A stretch of DNA of 64,000 nucleotides, taken from the NCBI GenBank assembly GCA_014584575.1, contig JACTMP010000081.1:1-64000 (forward strand). The letters run 5' to 3'. The translations under genes were made by a program, and so were the position numbers. Source of the DNA: Chloroflexota bacterium (GTDB lineage: Bacteria > Chloroflexota > Anaerolineae > Promineifilales > Promineifilaceae). This document shows, piece by piece, positions 9,001-15,693 of the stretch (its first letter is position 1; each line of letters begins with the position of its first letter). The notes below the pieces were generated by a model that searched no databases, had not been told where the DNA came from, and worked only from the letters and a program-made list of their open reading frames with translations.

Positions 9001-9284
9001 ACGATTACACCCTGTTCCTGCAAGTGGTGGATGCGCAAGACCGGATTGTAGGGCAGGTGGATAGCTGGCCGGTGCAGGGCACCCGCCCCACTAGCGGCTG
9101 GCAGCCCGGCGAAACCATCCGCGATTCCTACACCATCCCCCTCAGCGGCGACATGCCCTCCGGTGATTATCGGCTGCTGGTGGGCTGGTACTTGCTGGCC
9201 GACGGCCGTCGCCTGCCGGTGCTGGATGTGAATGGCACGGCCGTAGAGGACAAACTGGTCTTACCTGGCCTCCTGGTACCGTGA
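6096..9284 (+). CDS. DUF2723 (TMEM260-like) polytopic membrane glycosyltransferase
   Basis: A 1062-residue protein with about ten or more hydrophobic helices in the first 530 residues and a large, mostly soluble C-terminal half. The segment [27 protein letters not shown] is shortened here to its core [11 protein letters not shown] (about residues 168-185); with the preceding Asp it is the hallmark of the DUF2723 family, related to protein O-mannosyltransferases and TMEM260, which use lipid-linked sugars. Function as a membrane glycosyltransferase is inferred from the family. Three stretches are clearly foreign in style: about residues 267-301, 341-357 and 631-670 are translated from 7-8 bp tandem repeats that elsewhere are intergenic. 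They probably form loops. The ATG at 6096 has no strong Shine-Dalgarno. The structured repeat copy A follows the stop codon. Confidence 0.85.
   Translation: [1062 protein letters not shown]
6893..6948. repeat. Eight tandem heptads (GATTGGA/CATTGGT) inside a coding sequence
   Basis: Four GATTGGA units run into GATTGGT, CATTGGT, CACTGGT and CATTGGT without a break, 56 bases in all. They are translated in frame as a Gly-Asp-Trp-rich stretch of the DUF2723 protein. The same unit appears between genes at 10064, 14159 and 41760. Confidence 0.95.
7123..7157. repeat. Five tandem heptads (CGATTAC type) inside the DUF2723 gene
   Basis: Units CGACTAC, CGACTAC, CGATTAC, CGATCAC and CAATTAC follow each other. 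The same unit is found between genes near 50793, 54720 and 62474. Confidence 0.9.
7990..8045. repeat. Seven tandem 8-bp units (CCAATTAC type) inside the DUF2723 gene
   Basis: Units CCAATCAC, CCAATCAC, CCAATTAC, CTAATTAC, CCAATTAC, CCAATTAC and CCAATCTC are contiguous. They are translated as a Pro-Ile-Thr-Gln-rich stretch. The related sequence occurs between genes near 29345. Confidence 0.9.
8046..8091. repeat. Two copies of the GCGGTGTCCCCACCG mini-palindrome
   Basis: The 16-base hairpin unit GCGGTG-TCCC-CACCGC is at 8046-8061, and a copy differing only in its last base begins at 8077, both within the DUF2723 gene. A third copy is between genes at 13265-13280, also directly after a CAATCTC repeat. 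Confidence 0.85.
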
Positions 9285-9291
9285 TTGAGAT

Positions 9292-9402
9292 CCGGCGAAT
9301 AAATTCGCGGCTACACAAGGCAAAGACCACCTGCGCGGTCTGGTCTGGCAAATAGTCGGCGCAGGCCGACTTTGCCTCTTGTGGGTGCAGATTTATCTGC
9401 CC
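9292..9402. repeat. Structured palindromic element, copy A
   Basis: One of three related elements of about 110 bases in the window. Order: a small hairpin GCGAATAAATTCGC, then an outer stem GGCAAAG...CTTTGCC enclosing a hairpin AGACC...GGTCT and a hairpin AGTCGGC-GCAG-GCCGACT, then a terminal module with CAGATTTATCTG. It lies between the DUF2723 gene and the DNA glycosylase gene and could act as a terminator, but its reuse elsewhere marks it as a dispersed repeat. Confidence 0.9.
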
Positions 9403-9416
9403 TGTTGGTAACGATT

Positions 9417-10055
9417 ATGAACAAGAAGTGGAATTGGTCGGCATACGCCCGCCCGGCGCAGGAAGTGGCGCGGGCATTATTAGGGCAAAAGCTGGTACGG
9501 GTGGTAGACGGCCGTACCGTCAGCGGCCTCATCGTGGAAACGGAAGCGTATTGCGATGGCGACGCCCCCGACCTGGCCTGTCATGGCGACCGCGCCAACA
9601 AAGGCCGACCCACGCCGCGCACTGCCGTGATGTTTGGCCCCGCCGGTCATGCCTATGTCTATTTCACCTATGGGATGCACTGGATGTTCAACGTCGTCAC
9701 CGGGCAGACCGGGCAGGCGAACGCGGTGCTGATTCGCGCCTTACAGCCGGTGGATGGGGTAGAATGGATGCAGCAGCAGCGGGGCGCACGGCGAACCCGA
9801 AGCGGCTTCGGGCCGTTAACCGACCTGACCAACGGCCCCGCCAAACTGGCCCAGGCCCTGGCCATTGACCAATCCCTCAACGGGGCAAACCTGTGTGATC
9901 CGGATGGGGTTATATGGATTGAAGTGGACACGGCCGTAGACCCCACCGACATCTGCACCGGCCCCCGCATCGGCCTGGGCCAGACGCCCGAACCCTGGTT
10001 GTCCATGCCCTGGCGATATTGGATCAAGGGCAATGTTTATGTATCTAAAAAATGA
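9417..10055 (+). CDS. DNA-3-methyladenine glycosylase (AAG/MPG family)
   Basis: A 212-residue base-excision repair enzyme that removes 3-methyladenine and other alkylated purines. The family core ETEAY with the catalytic Glu is present, followed by GRPTPRTAVMFGPAGHAYVYFTYGMHW, whose core GHAYVYFTYGMH is typical of AAG. The length matches bacterial members. The frame is open further upstream to 9372, but that extension is encoded by structured repeat copy A, so I choose the ATG at 9417 (MNKKWNWS). The gene precedes fabI but the two are separated by a heptad repeat, so a shared operon is only possible. Confidence 0.93.
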   Translation: MNKKWNWSAYARPAQEVARALLGQKLVRVVDGRTVSGLIVETEAYCDGDAPDLACHGDRANKGRPTPRTAVMFGPAGHAYVYFTYGMHWMFNVVTGQTGQANAVLIRALQPVDGVEWMQQQRGARRTRSGFGPLTDLTNGPAKLAQALAIDQSLNGANLCDPDGVIWIEVDTAVDPTDICTGPRIGLGQTPEPWLSMPWRYWIKGNVYVSKK

Positions 10056-10063
10056 ACATATGT

Positions 10064-10123
10064 GATTGGAGATCGGAGATTGGAGATAGAAAAATCTCCC
10101 AATCTCTAATCTCCAATCTCTCC
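10064..10123. repeat. Heptad repeat with inverted halves before fabI
   Basis: GATTGGA, GATCGGA and GATTGGA on the left are answered by ATCTCCC, AATCTCT, AATCTCC and AATCTCT on the right, giving an imperfect hairpin that ends eleven bases before the fabI ATG. Confidence 0.85.
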
Positions 10124-10133
10124 CGGAGAAAAC

Positions 10134-10925
10134 ATGAAACTACTCGAAGGCAAAAAAGCACTCATTTTTGGCATTGCCAACAAAAACTCCATCGCCTGGG
10201 GCATTGCCCAGGCGCTGCATGAACATGGGGCGCAGTTGGCGTTTAGTTATGGGTTTGAGCAGTTAGAGAAACGGGTACGGCCGTTGGCCGAACAACTCGG
10301 CGTCGAATTTGTGGAAGAATGTAATATCGAAGACGACGCCCAGATTGAAAGCACCTTTCAAAAAGTGGGCGACCATTTTGGCAGCCTGGACATCCTGGTA
10401 CACGCCATTGCCCACGCCAAACGAGAGGATTTGGACGGCCGTTTTGTAGACACCAGCCGCGACGGTTTCCGCCTGGCCATGGACGTCAGCGTCTACAGTC
10501 TGGTCTCTCTCACCCGTGCCGCCGCGCCGCTGATGACCAATGGCGGCAGCGTCCTTTGCCTCACCTACTACGGCGCGGAAAAGGTCATCCCCCACTACAA
10601 CGTCATGGGTGTGGCCAAAGCGGCGCTGGAAGCCAGCACCCGCTACCTGGCCGCCGACCTCGGCCCACAGAACATCCGCGTCAACGCCATCTCCGCCGGG
10701 CCGATCAAAACCCTCTCCGCCTCCGGCATTGCCGGATTCCGCAAAATGTTGCGGTACACCGAAGAGCGCGCCCCCCTGCGCCGCAACGTAGACCAGATTG
10801 AAGTCGGCCAGACCGCCCTCTGGTTATGCAGCGACCTCAGCAGCGGTGTCACCGGTGAAATCATCTACGTAGACGCCGGCTACCACATTCTGGGCATGCA
10901 CGAACCACCGGAAAAATGGGAATAA
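10134..10925 (+). CDS. fabI: Enoyl-[acyl-carrier-protein] reductase (NADH), FabI
   Basis: A 263-residue short-chain dehydrogenase of the FabI type, which performs the last reduction of the fatty-acid elongation cycle. The N-terminal nucleotide-binding segment reads [13 protein letters not shown], as in FabI. The catalytic Tyr155 and Lys162 are in the Y-x6-K arrangement of enoyl reductases (classic SDRs have Y-x3-K), preceded by Tyr145/146. The ending DAGYHILGM is also typical. A GGAG lies seven bases before the ATG. Cytoplasmic. The neighbours are not fatty-acid genes. Confidence 0.97.
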   Translation: MKLLEGKKALIFGIANKNSIAWGIAQALHEHGAQLAFSYGFEQLEKRVRPLAEQLGVEFVEECNIEDDAQIESTFQKVGDHFGSLDILVHAIAHAKREDLDGRFVDTSRDGFRLAMDVSVYSLVSLTRAAAPLMTNGGSVLCLTYYGAEKVIPHYNVMGVAKAALEASTRYLAADLGPQNIRVNAISAGPIKTLSASGIAGFRKMLRYTEERAPLRRNVDQIEVGQTALWLCSDLSSGVTGEIIYVDAGYHILGMHEPPEKWE

Positions 10926-10943
10926 TGTGAGTGGCGCCGGGCA

Positions 10944-11097
10944 CAGGGCAATCGCATACTCAATTCCCGGCGATTAAAATCGCGGCTACAAAAGGCAAAG
11001 CCCACCTTCGTGGGCTGGGTTTCAGTCGGCGAAGGCCGACTTTGCCCTCTGTTGGTGCAGATTTATCTGGCGCATTGAGGAATATGCGATTGCCCTG
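10944..11097. repeat. Structured palindromic element, copy B, with 15-bp outer inverted repeat
   Basis: The core (10967-11072) has the same order of stems as copies A and C: GCGATTAAAATCGC, then GGCAAAG...CTTTGCC enclosing AGCCCAC-CTTC-GTGGGCT and AGTCGGC-GAAG-GCCGACT. Here the core is flanked by perfect 15-base arms, CAGGGCAATCGCATA at 10944-10958 and its reverse complement at 11083-11097. It separates fabI from the metK promoter. Confidence 0.93.
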
Positions 11098-11115
11098 GGT
11101 TACGCTGATTTCTGT

Positions 11116-11143
11116 TTGACAAACCGGCGTCATCCGCTATACT
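11116..11143 (+). promoter_or_regulatory. Predicted sigma-70-type promoter of metK
   Basis: TTGACA at 11116-11121 and TATACT at 11138-11143 are separated by 16 bases. A transcript starting near 11150 would carry the SAM riboswitch about 30 bases downstream. Confidence 0.75.
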
Positions 11144-11182
11144 CGCCACAGCTTTTTGACACTTGTTTGTCAATTTCACAAT

Positions 11183-11279
11183 CTTATCCAGAGCAGTGGA
11201 GGGACCGGCCCGATGAAACTGCAGCAACCCCCGAACCAGGGAAAGGTGCTAATTCCGGCAGCCATGGCTGAACGATAAG
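11183..11279 (+). ncRNA. SAM-I riboswitch (S-box leader)
   Basis: The leader contains the S-box consensus blocks in order: P1 strand CTTATC (11183-11188), GAGGGACCGGCCCGATGAAAC, here noted only by its core GGGACCGGCCCGATGAA, then GCAGCAACC, AGGTGCTAATTCCGGCAG, and the closing P1 strand GATAAG (11274-11279). It binds S-adenosylmethionine. Its position upstream of metK and just before an intrinsic terminator indicates feedback by transcription termination: SAM bound means stop. Confidence 0.96.
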
Positions 11280-11298
11280 CGGAAACTGGAAAGTCAGT

Positions 11299-11330
11299 AA
11301 AAGCCTCTTGTGCAGCCAGGAGGCTTTTTT
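11299..11330 (+). terminator. Intrinsic terminator of the SAM riboswitch
   Basis: AAAAGCCTC (11299-11307) pairs with GAGGCTTTT (11320-11328), followed by T residues. It lies 19 bases after the aptamer, the usual expression platform of an OFF switch. Confidence 0.92.
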
Positions 11331-11340
11331 ATTGGTAAAT

Positions 11341-11397
11341 GGAGGTTAGAGATTGGAGAGTCACAACTACCGATCTCCAATCTCTAATCTCCAACCA
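11341..11397. repeat. Heptad inverted repeat in the metK leader
   Basis: GGAGGTTAGAGATTGGAGAG on the left and GATCTCCAATCTCTAATCTCC (shown in part) on the right form an imperfect hairpin between the riboswitch terminator and the metK Shine-Dalgarno, so it should be part of the mRNA leader. Confidence 0.8.
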
Positions 11398-11424
11398 CAT
11401 ATTCACTTTGGAGGTATAAACCAA

Positions 11425-12654
11425 ATGCTCAATTTTATGACAGCACCCAGTTTGCTGTTTACGTCCGAATCGGTGACAGAAGGGCACCCGGACAAAATGT
11501 GTGACCAGATTAGCGACGCCGTATTGGACGCCATTCTGGCCCAGGACCCCTATGCGCGGGTGGCTTGCGAAACGGCCGTCAAAACCGGCTTTGTCCTGCT
11601 CCTCGGCGAAATTACGACCTCGGCCAATGTCAACTTTGACAAACTGGTGCGTCAGGTTGTCAATGACATCGGCTTCGACAGCAGCGACAAAGGGTTCGAC
11701 GGTAACACCTGCGCCGTGCAAGTCGCCATCGCCGCCCAAAGCGCCGACATCGCCCAGGGCGTAGACAAAGCCCTGGAATATCGCTACCAAAATGGCAACC
11801 AGGACGCCGAAATTGAAGCGTTGGGCGCCGGCGACCAGGGCATGATGTTTGGCTTCGCCTGCAATGAAACCGAAGCCCTGATGCCCCTGCCCATTCATCT
11901 GGCCCACAACCTGACCCGCCGCTTGAGCGAGGTACGCCGCGATGGCACGCTGCCCTGGGTGCGTCCCGATGGCAAAGCGCAGGTGACGGTGGAATACAGC
12001 TACGGCAAACCGCGCCGCGTCACCACCGTGCTCGTCAGCACGCAACACGCCCCCGACGTTGATAATGAGACCATTCGTCAGGGCATCATCCAGCACGTCA
12101 TCCTGCCCGTCATCCCCGCCGACCTGATAGACGATAACCTGCGCATTTTTGTGAACCCCACCGGCCGTTTTGTGGTCGGCGGGCCAATGGGCGACGCCGG
12201 TTTGACCGGGCGCAAAATCATTGTGGACACCTATGGCGGCATGGGGCGGCACGGCGGCGGCGCGTTCAGCGGAAAGGACTGCACCAAAGTAGACCGCAGC
12301 GCCGCTTACGCCGCGCGTTGGGTAGCCAAAAATCTGGTCGCCGCCGGCCTGGCCGAGCGCTGTGAAGTGCAGGTGGCCTACGCCATCGGCGTGGCTCGCC
12401 CGTTGAGCATCAACGTGGAAACCTTCGGCACCAGCCAGTTCACTTCCGAACAACTGGTGCAAATCATCGAAGAGAATTTCGATTTGCGCCCTGGCGCCAT
12501 TATTCGTGACCTGGACTTGCGCCGCCCCATTTACCAGGCGACGGCCGCATACGGCCACTTTGGTCGCCACGATATTGACGCCCCCTGGGAAAATACAGAC
12601 CGCGCCGAAGCACTGCGGGCTTCCGCTGCCCGGTTTGAGCCGGTTTATGCTTGA
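11425..12654 (+). CDS. metK: S-adenosylmethionine synthase
   Basis: A 409-residue enzyme making SAM from methionine and ATP. The N-terminal ATP site [13 protein letters not shown], the central [10 protein letters not shown] loop and the [19 protein letters not shown] region (here only [13 protein letters not shown]) plus GGGAFSGKD are all conserved. Length agrees with family members. GGAGG at 11410-11414 lies ten bases before the ATG at 11425, which is why the longer frame starting at 11353 inside the heptad repeat is rejected. The next ATG is at 11437. Expression is predicted to be under the upstream SAM-I riboswitch. A 454-codon open frame on the opposite strand is a shadow. Confidence 0.97.
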   Translation: MLNFMTAPSLLFTSESVTEGHPDKMCDQISDAVLDAILAQDPYARVACETAVKTGFVLLLGEITTSANVNFDKLVRQVVNDIGFDSSDKGFDGNTCAVQVAIAAQSADIAQGVDKALEYRYQNGNQDAEIEALGAGDQGMMFGFACNETEALMPLPIHLAHNLTRRLSEVRRDGTLPWVRPDGKAQVTVEYSYGKPRRVTTVLVSTQHAPDVDNETIRQGIIQHVILPVIPADLIDDNLRIFVNPTGRFVVGGPMGDAGLTGRKIIVDTYGGMGRHGGGAFSGKDCTKVDRSAAYAARWVAKNLVAAGLAERCEVQVAYAIGVARPLSINVETFGTSQFTSEQLVQIIEENFDLRPGAIIRDLDLRRPIYQATAAYGHFGRHDIDAPWENTDRAEALRASAARFEPVYA

Positions 12655-12656
12655 GT

Positions 12657-12698
12657 TTGCTGCGGGCATCGCGCCGCGCAGCGCAATGCCCACAGCAA
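12657..12698. terminator. Hairpin after metK
   Basis: TTGCTGCGGGCATCGCGC (12657-12674) pairs with the strand at 12681-12698 in 16 of 18 positions around a six-base loop. It starts three bases after the metK stop codon. There is no clear T-run, so a terminator role is likely but not certain. Confidence 0.6.
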
Positions 12699-12817
12699 GA
12701 GTTATTTCCTACTGTCCTTCACGCTTTCTTTATGCCATAATAGCGACCATTGAATCATTCTTATTAGTTGGTAAAGCCTGGCAGTTTAAGTGCTATTCGC
12801 CAAACGAGGAGCAAAAA

Positions 12818-13198
12818 GTGACATTCACGATTTTGGTGGTAGATGATGAACCGGCGCTGCGTGACCTGATCCGGCAGATGTTGGAGATTGGCGGCTATGC
12901 CGTGCAGGAAGCCAGAGATGGCGAAGAAGCGTTAGATATGATTGATGAAGAGCCGCCGGATGCGGTGATTCTGGATGTGATGATGCCGGAGATGGATGGC
13001 ATTACGGTGTGTAAGACGCTGCGAGCGAATCCGGCAACGGCCGTACTCCCCATTGTCATGCTCAGTGGCAAAACGCAACGCGAGGCGGTCGCCGAAGGGC
13101 TGGCCGCCGGGGCCAACAAGTATTTGTGCAAACCGGCCTCGTTTGAAGAGTTAATCGGCAGTCTGGAAGAAGTGTTGACGGCTACGGCCGTGTCCTGA
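12818..13198 (+). CDS. Single-domain response regulator (CheY-like REC)
   Basis: A 126-residue receiver domain without an output domain. The acidic pair Asp9-Asp10, the phosphoacceptor Asp53 (ILDVMMPEMDG), Ser83 and Lys105 (CKPAS) are all in place, so phosphorylation should be normal. I choose the GTG at 12818, preceded by GAGGAG six bases upstream; the same frame is open farther back over the end of metK but that is not coding. No partner kinase is adjacent. It may signal by protein contact, as CheY and Spo0F do. Confidence 0.92.
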   Translation: MTFTILVVDDEPALRDLIRQMLEIGGYAVQEARDGEEALDMIDEEPPDAVILDVMMPEMDGITVCKTLRANPATAVLPIVMLSGKTQREAVAEGLAAGANKYLCKPASFEELIGSLEEVLTATAVS

Positions 13199-13208
13199 CC
13201 CGGCTGCA

Positions 13209-13290
13209 TGAGATTGAGAGATTGGGAGATTAAGAGACTGATAATCTCGCAATCTCCCAATCTCGCGGTGTCCCCACCGCCAATCCCCCA
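13209..13290. repeat. Heptad inverted repeat with embedded CGGTG-TCCC-CACCG unit
   Basis: GAGATTGAGAGATTGGGAGATT is answered by AATCTCGCAATCTCCCAATCTC (both shown here as period-7 units GAGATTG / CAATCTC), followed at 13265-13280 by the same mini-palindrome seen twice in the DUF2723 gene. Confidence 0.8.
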
Positions 13291-13353
13291 TTTCCCTCCC
13301 CCCACAGCAACGGCTACAATTGCATATCTCTGACAAAGGATGATAATGCACAC

Positions 13354-14118
13354 ATGATCAGCGGCGTGGAGTTTATCCTGATAGCGTTAGCGGCGGTGGC
13401 CGCCGGGGCAGTGAATGCCCTGGCCGGTGGCGGCACACTCATCACCTTTCCCGTGCTGGTAGCGGTGGGCGTGCCGCCCATCAGCGCCAACATCACCAAT
13501 ACGGTGGCGCTGTCGCCCGGTTATCTGGGGGCGACCATGGGGCAGGCCAAAGATTTGCGCGGGCAGCGGCGGCGGCTGTGGCTGACGCTGCCGGCTGGCG
13601 TGGTGGGCGGTATTGTGGGGGCGATTTTGCTGCTGCGGACGGAGGAGCGGGTATTCCAGGAATTGGTGCCATTTCTGATTTTGCTGGCTTCGGGGCTGCT
13701 GGCAGTGCAGGAACGGCTGCGCGCCTGGCTGGTGCGACGCCGCGAGCAAAAGGGCATGGCCGCTGCCAGCGAAACGGCCGTCATCTTACCGGTGGGTCTG
13801 GCAGCTATATACGGCGGTTATTTTGGCGCAGGGGTGAGCGTGATGGTGCTGGCGGTATTGGGGCTTTTTCTGGACGATAACCTGACCCGTTTGAACGCGC
13901 TGAAACAGGCCATTTCCTTTGCCATCAACATCACGGCCGCGCTCTTTTTTCTGTTTTCGGGGCAGGTGGTGTGGGCGGCGGCGGCGGTAATGGCGGTGGG
14001 GGCCTTGTTCGGCGGTGTGTTGGGCGGCCGGTTAGCCAGCCGCATTCAACCGGCCAGTTTGCGCCGGGTGGTAGTGATTATTGGCGTGGTGGTAGCGATT
14101 TACTATTTAATGCGTTAG
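13354..14118 (+). CDS. TauE/SafE (TSUP) family membrane permease
   Basis: A 254-residue protein with about seven to eight hydrophobic helices. The first helices carry the family pattern [13 protein letters not shown] and a second, related half begins near [20 protein letters not shown] (about residues 148-167), reflecting the internal repeat of this family. TauE/SafE proteins export or import sulfite, sulfoacetate or other organic anions; the substrate cannot be read from the sequence. It stands between a response regulator and a hydantoinase gene. Confidence 0.88.
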   Translation: MISGVEFILIALAAVAAGAVNALAGGGTLITFPVLVAVGVPPISANITNTVALSPGYLGATMGQAKDLRGQRRRLWLTLPAGVVGGIVGAILLLRTEERVFQELVPFLILLASGLLAVQERLRAWLVRRREQKGMAAASETAVILPVGLAAIYGGYFGAGVSVMVLAVLGLFLDDNLTRLNALKQAISFAINITAALFFLFSGQVVWAAAAVMAVGALFGGVLGGRLASRIQPASLRRVVVIIGVVVAIYYLMR

Positions 14119-14156
14119 TGACGCGGTGGTAACGCTGATGAACGGCATTAAGAATC

Positions 14157-14220
14157 ATTGGAGATTGGAGATTAGAGATTGGTATTGAGCCAATCTCCAG
14201 TCTCTAATCTCCAATCTCCT
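14157..14220. repeat. Heptad inverted repeat before the hydantoinase gene
   Basis: ATTGGAGATTGGAGATTAG on the left is matched by CTAATCTCCAATCTCC on the right around a short centre (TATTGAG), making one of the best hairpins of this repeat family. It ends five bases before the ATG at 14225, so it covers the ribosome-binding region. Confidence 0.88.
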
Positions 14221-14224
14221 TTTT

Positions 14225-15580
14225 ATGAAGTATGACCTGGTAATCAAGAATGGGGAGGTGGTCACGGCCGTGACCTCTTTCCCCGCCGACGTTGCCATAA
14301 ACGGCGACACGATTGTGGCTGTGGGGCGGGGGCTGCACGGGCGGCGGGAGATTGACGCGGCGGGCAAACTGGTGCTGCCCGGCGCGGTGGACATGCACGT
14401 ACACCTGCAAATGCCCATCGGCCGTTTTGTTTCCACCGATGATTTTTCCAGTGGTACAGTGGCGGCGGCGTTTGGGGGAACCACCAGCATCATTGACTTT
14501 GTAGAGACCGCACCAGAGCAGACAATGGTGGACGCCATTGCTGCCCGCCGGTCGCTGGCCGACCCACAGGTGGTGGTAGATTATGGGCTGCACATGACGA
14601 TAACGCCGGATGATATTGCCAAATTGGATCAAATTCCGGCGGCATTTGCGGCGGGCTGCACGTCGTTCAAGCTGTATATGGCGTATGGGCATCGGCTGAA
14701 TGATGGGCAGTTGCTAAAGGCGCTCACGGCCGTACACGCCGTCAACGGTTTCCCGGTGGTTCATGCCGAAAATTGGGACGTGATTCAGGCGTTGGTGGCG
14801 GAGAATGTGGCCAACGGCCGTACCACCCCCCATTGGCATCCGCGCAGCCGCCCGGCCCTGTTTGAAGCGGAAGCGACGGGGCGTGTCATTGACATTGCCG
14901 CGTTTGTGGGCACGCCGCTGCACATTTTCCACGTCTCGTGTGGGGCAGCGGCGGCGCGCATTGCCGCAGCGCGGGCGCGCGGGCTGCCGGTGACAGGCGA
15001 GACGTGCCCACACTATCTGTTTCTGACGCAGGCGGTGTATGACCGGCCAGGGGTAGCGGGGGCGCTGCCGGTGTGCGCGCCGCCGATTCGGGAGGAATTT
15101 GAGCAGGTGGCATTGTGGACGGCCGTGCAGCGCGGCGAGTTGCAGGTGATCACCACCGACCACTGTCCCTTTACGGCGGCGGAGAAAACAACAGGGCTGG
15201 CCGATTTCCGCCAGATTCCGGGCGGTGTGCCTTCCATTGAAATGCGGCTGGCGGCTTTGTATGGTGGCGGCGTGGCGCGGGGGTTGCTGACGCTGCCGCA
15301 GTGGGTGGATGTATGCTGCACCACCCCGGCGCGGCTGATGGGACTGGCAACGAAGGGACACATCGCGCCAGGGTATGATGCTGATGTGGTGATTTTTGAC
15401 CCGGATGCGCCCTGGACGGTGACGGCCGAATCACTGCACGAGACAGCCGGGTGGACGCCGTATGAGGGGCTGGCGCTGCCGGGGCGGGTACAGACGACTA
15501 TTATTCGGGGGCAGGTAGTGGTTGCGGATGGGGAATTACAGGTGGCGGCGGGTTACGGCCGTTACCTGCACCGTCGTTGA
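14225..15580 (+). CDS. Dihydropyrimidinase / D-hydantoinase
   Basis: A 451-residue cyclic amidohydrolase of the hydantoinase/dihydropyrimidinase group, which opens dihydropyrimidine or 5-substituted hydantoin rings. All metal ligands are visible: His58 and His60 (MHVHL), the carboxylated Lys149 (SFKLYMAYG), His180 (VVHAEN), His236 (HIFHVS) and Asp312 (TTDHCPF). It is therefore likely active with a two-metal centre. Dihydroorotase and allantoinase are related, but the context SFKLYMAYG favours hydantoinase. Pyrimidine-degradation partners are not adjacent. The region around the start is occupied by a heptad hairpin and shows no clear Shine-Dalgarno. Confidence 0.92.
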   Translation: MKYDLVIKNGEVVTAVTSFPADVAINGDTIVAVGRGLHGRREIDAAGKLVLPGAVDMHVHLQMPIGRFVSTDDFSSGTVAAAFGGTTSIIDFVETAPEQTMVDAIAARRSLADPQVVVDYGLHMTITPDDIAKLDQIPAAFAAGCTSFKLYMAYGHRLNDGQLLKALTAVHAVNGFPVVHAENWDVIQALVAENVANGRTTPHWHPRSRPALFEAEATGRVIDIAAFVGTPLHIFHVSCGAAAARIAAARARGLPVTGETCPHYLFLTQAVYDRPGVAGALPVCAPPIREEFEQVALWTAVQRGELQVITTDHCPFTAAEKTTGLADFRQIPGGVPSIEMRLAALYGGGVARGLLTLPQWVDVCCTTPARLMGLATKGHIAPGYDADVVIFDPDAPWTVTAESLHETAGWTPYEGLALPGRVQTTIIRGQVVVADGELQVAAGYGRYLHRR

Positions 15581-15625
15581 TAACCTCACGAAAAGCTTCA
15601 CGTATTATCAGTATATCGAAGCAGA

Positions 15626-15671
15626 GTTCGCATCCTCAGATGCGAACCGGTGGGCATCTGAGGATGCCCAC
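15626..15671. terminator. Twin perfect hairpins with complementary loops
   Basis: GTTCGCATC-CTCA-GATGCGAAC (15626-15647) and GTGGGCATC-TGAG-GATGCCCAC (15650-15671) are two 9-bp hairpins two bases apart. Their four-base loops are reverse complements of each other. They lie between two convergent genes, so a bidirectional terminator role is plausible. Confidence 0.8.
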
Positions 15672-15693
15672 TCCCCTCTTTTCGATCTACTGA

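Noticed and set aside
9372-9416. Upstream extension of the 3-methyladenine glycosylase
   Set aside because: The extra fifteen residues are encoded by repeat copy A and are absent from the family.
11329-12693. 454-codon open frame on the minus strand opposite metK
   Set aside because: MetK on the plus strand is certain, and the antisense product has no recognisable domain; it is a consequence of GC-rich codon usage.
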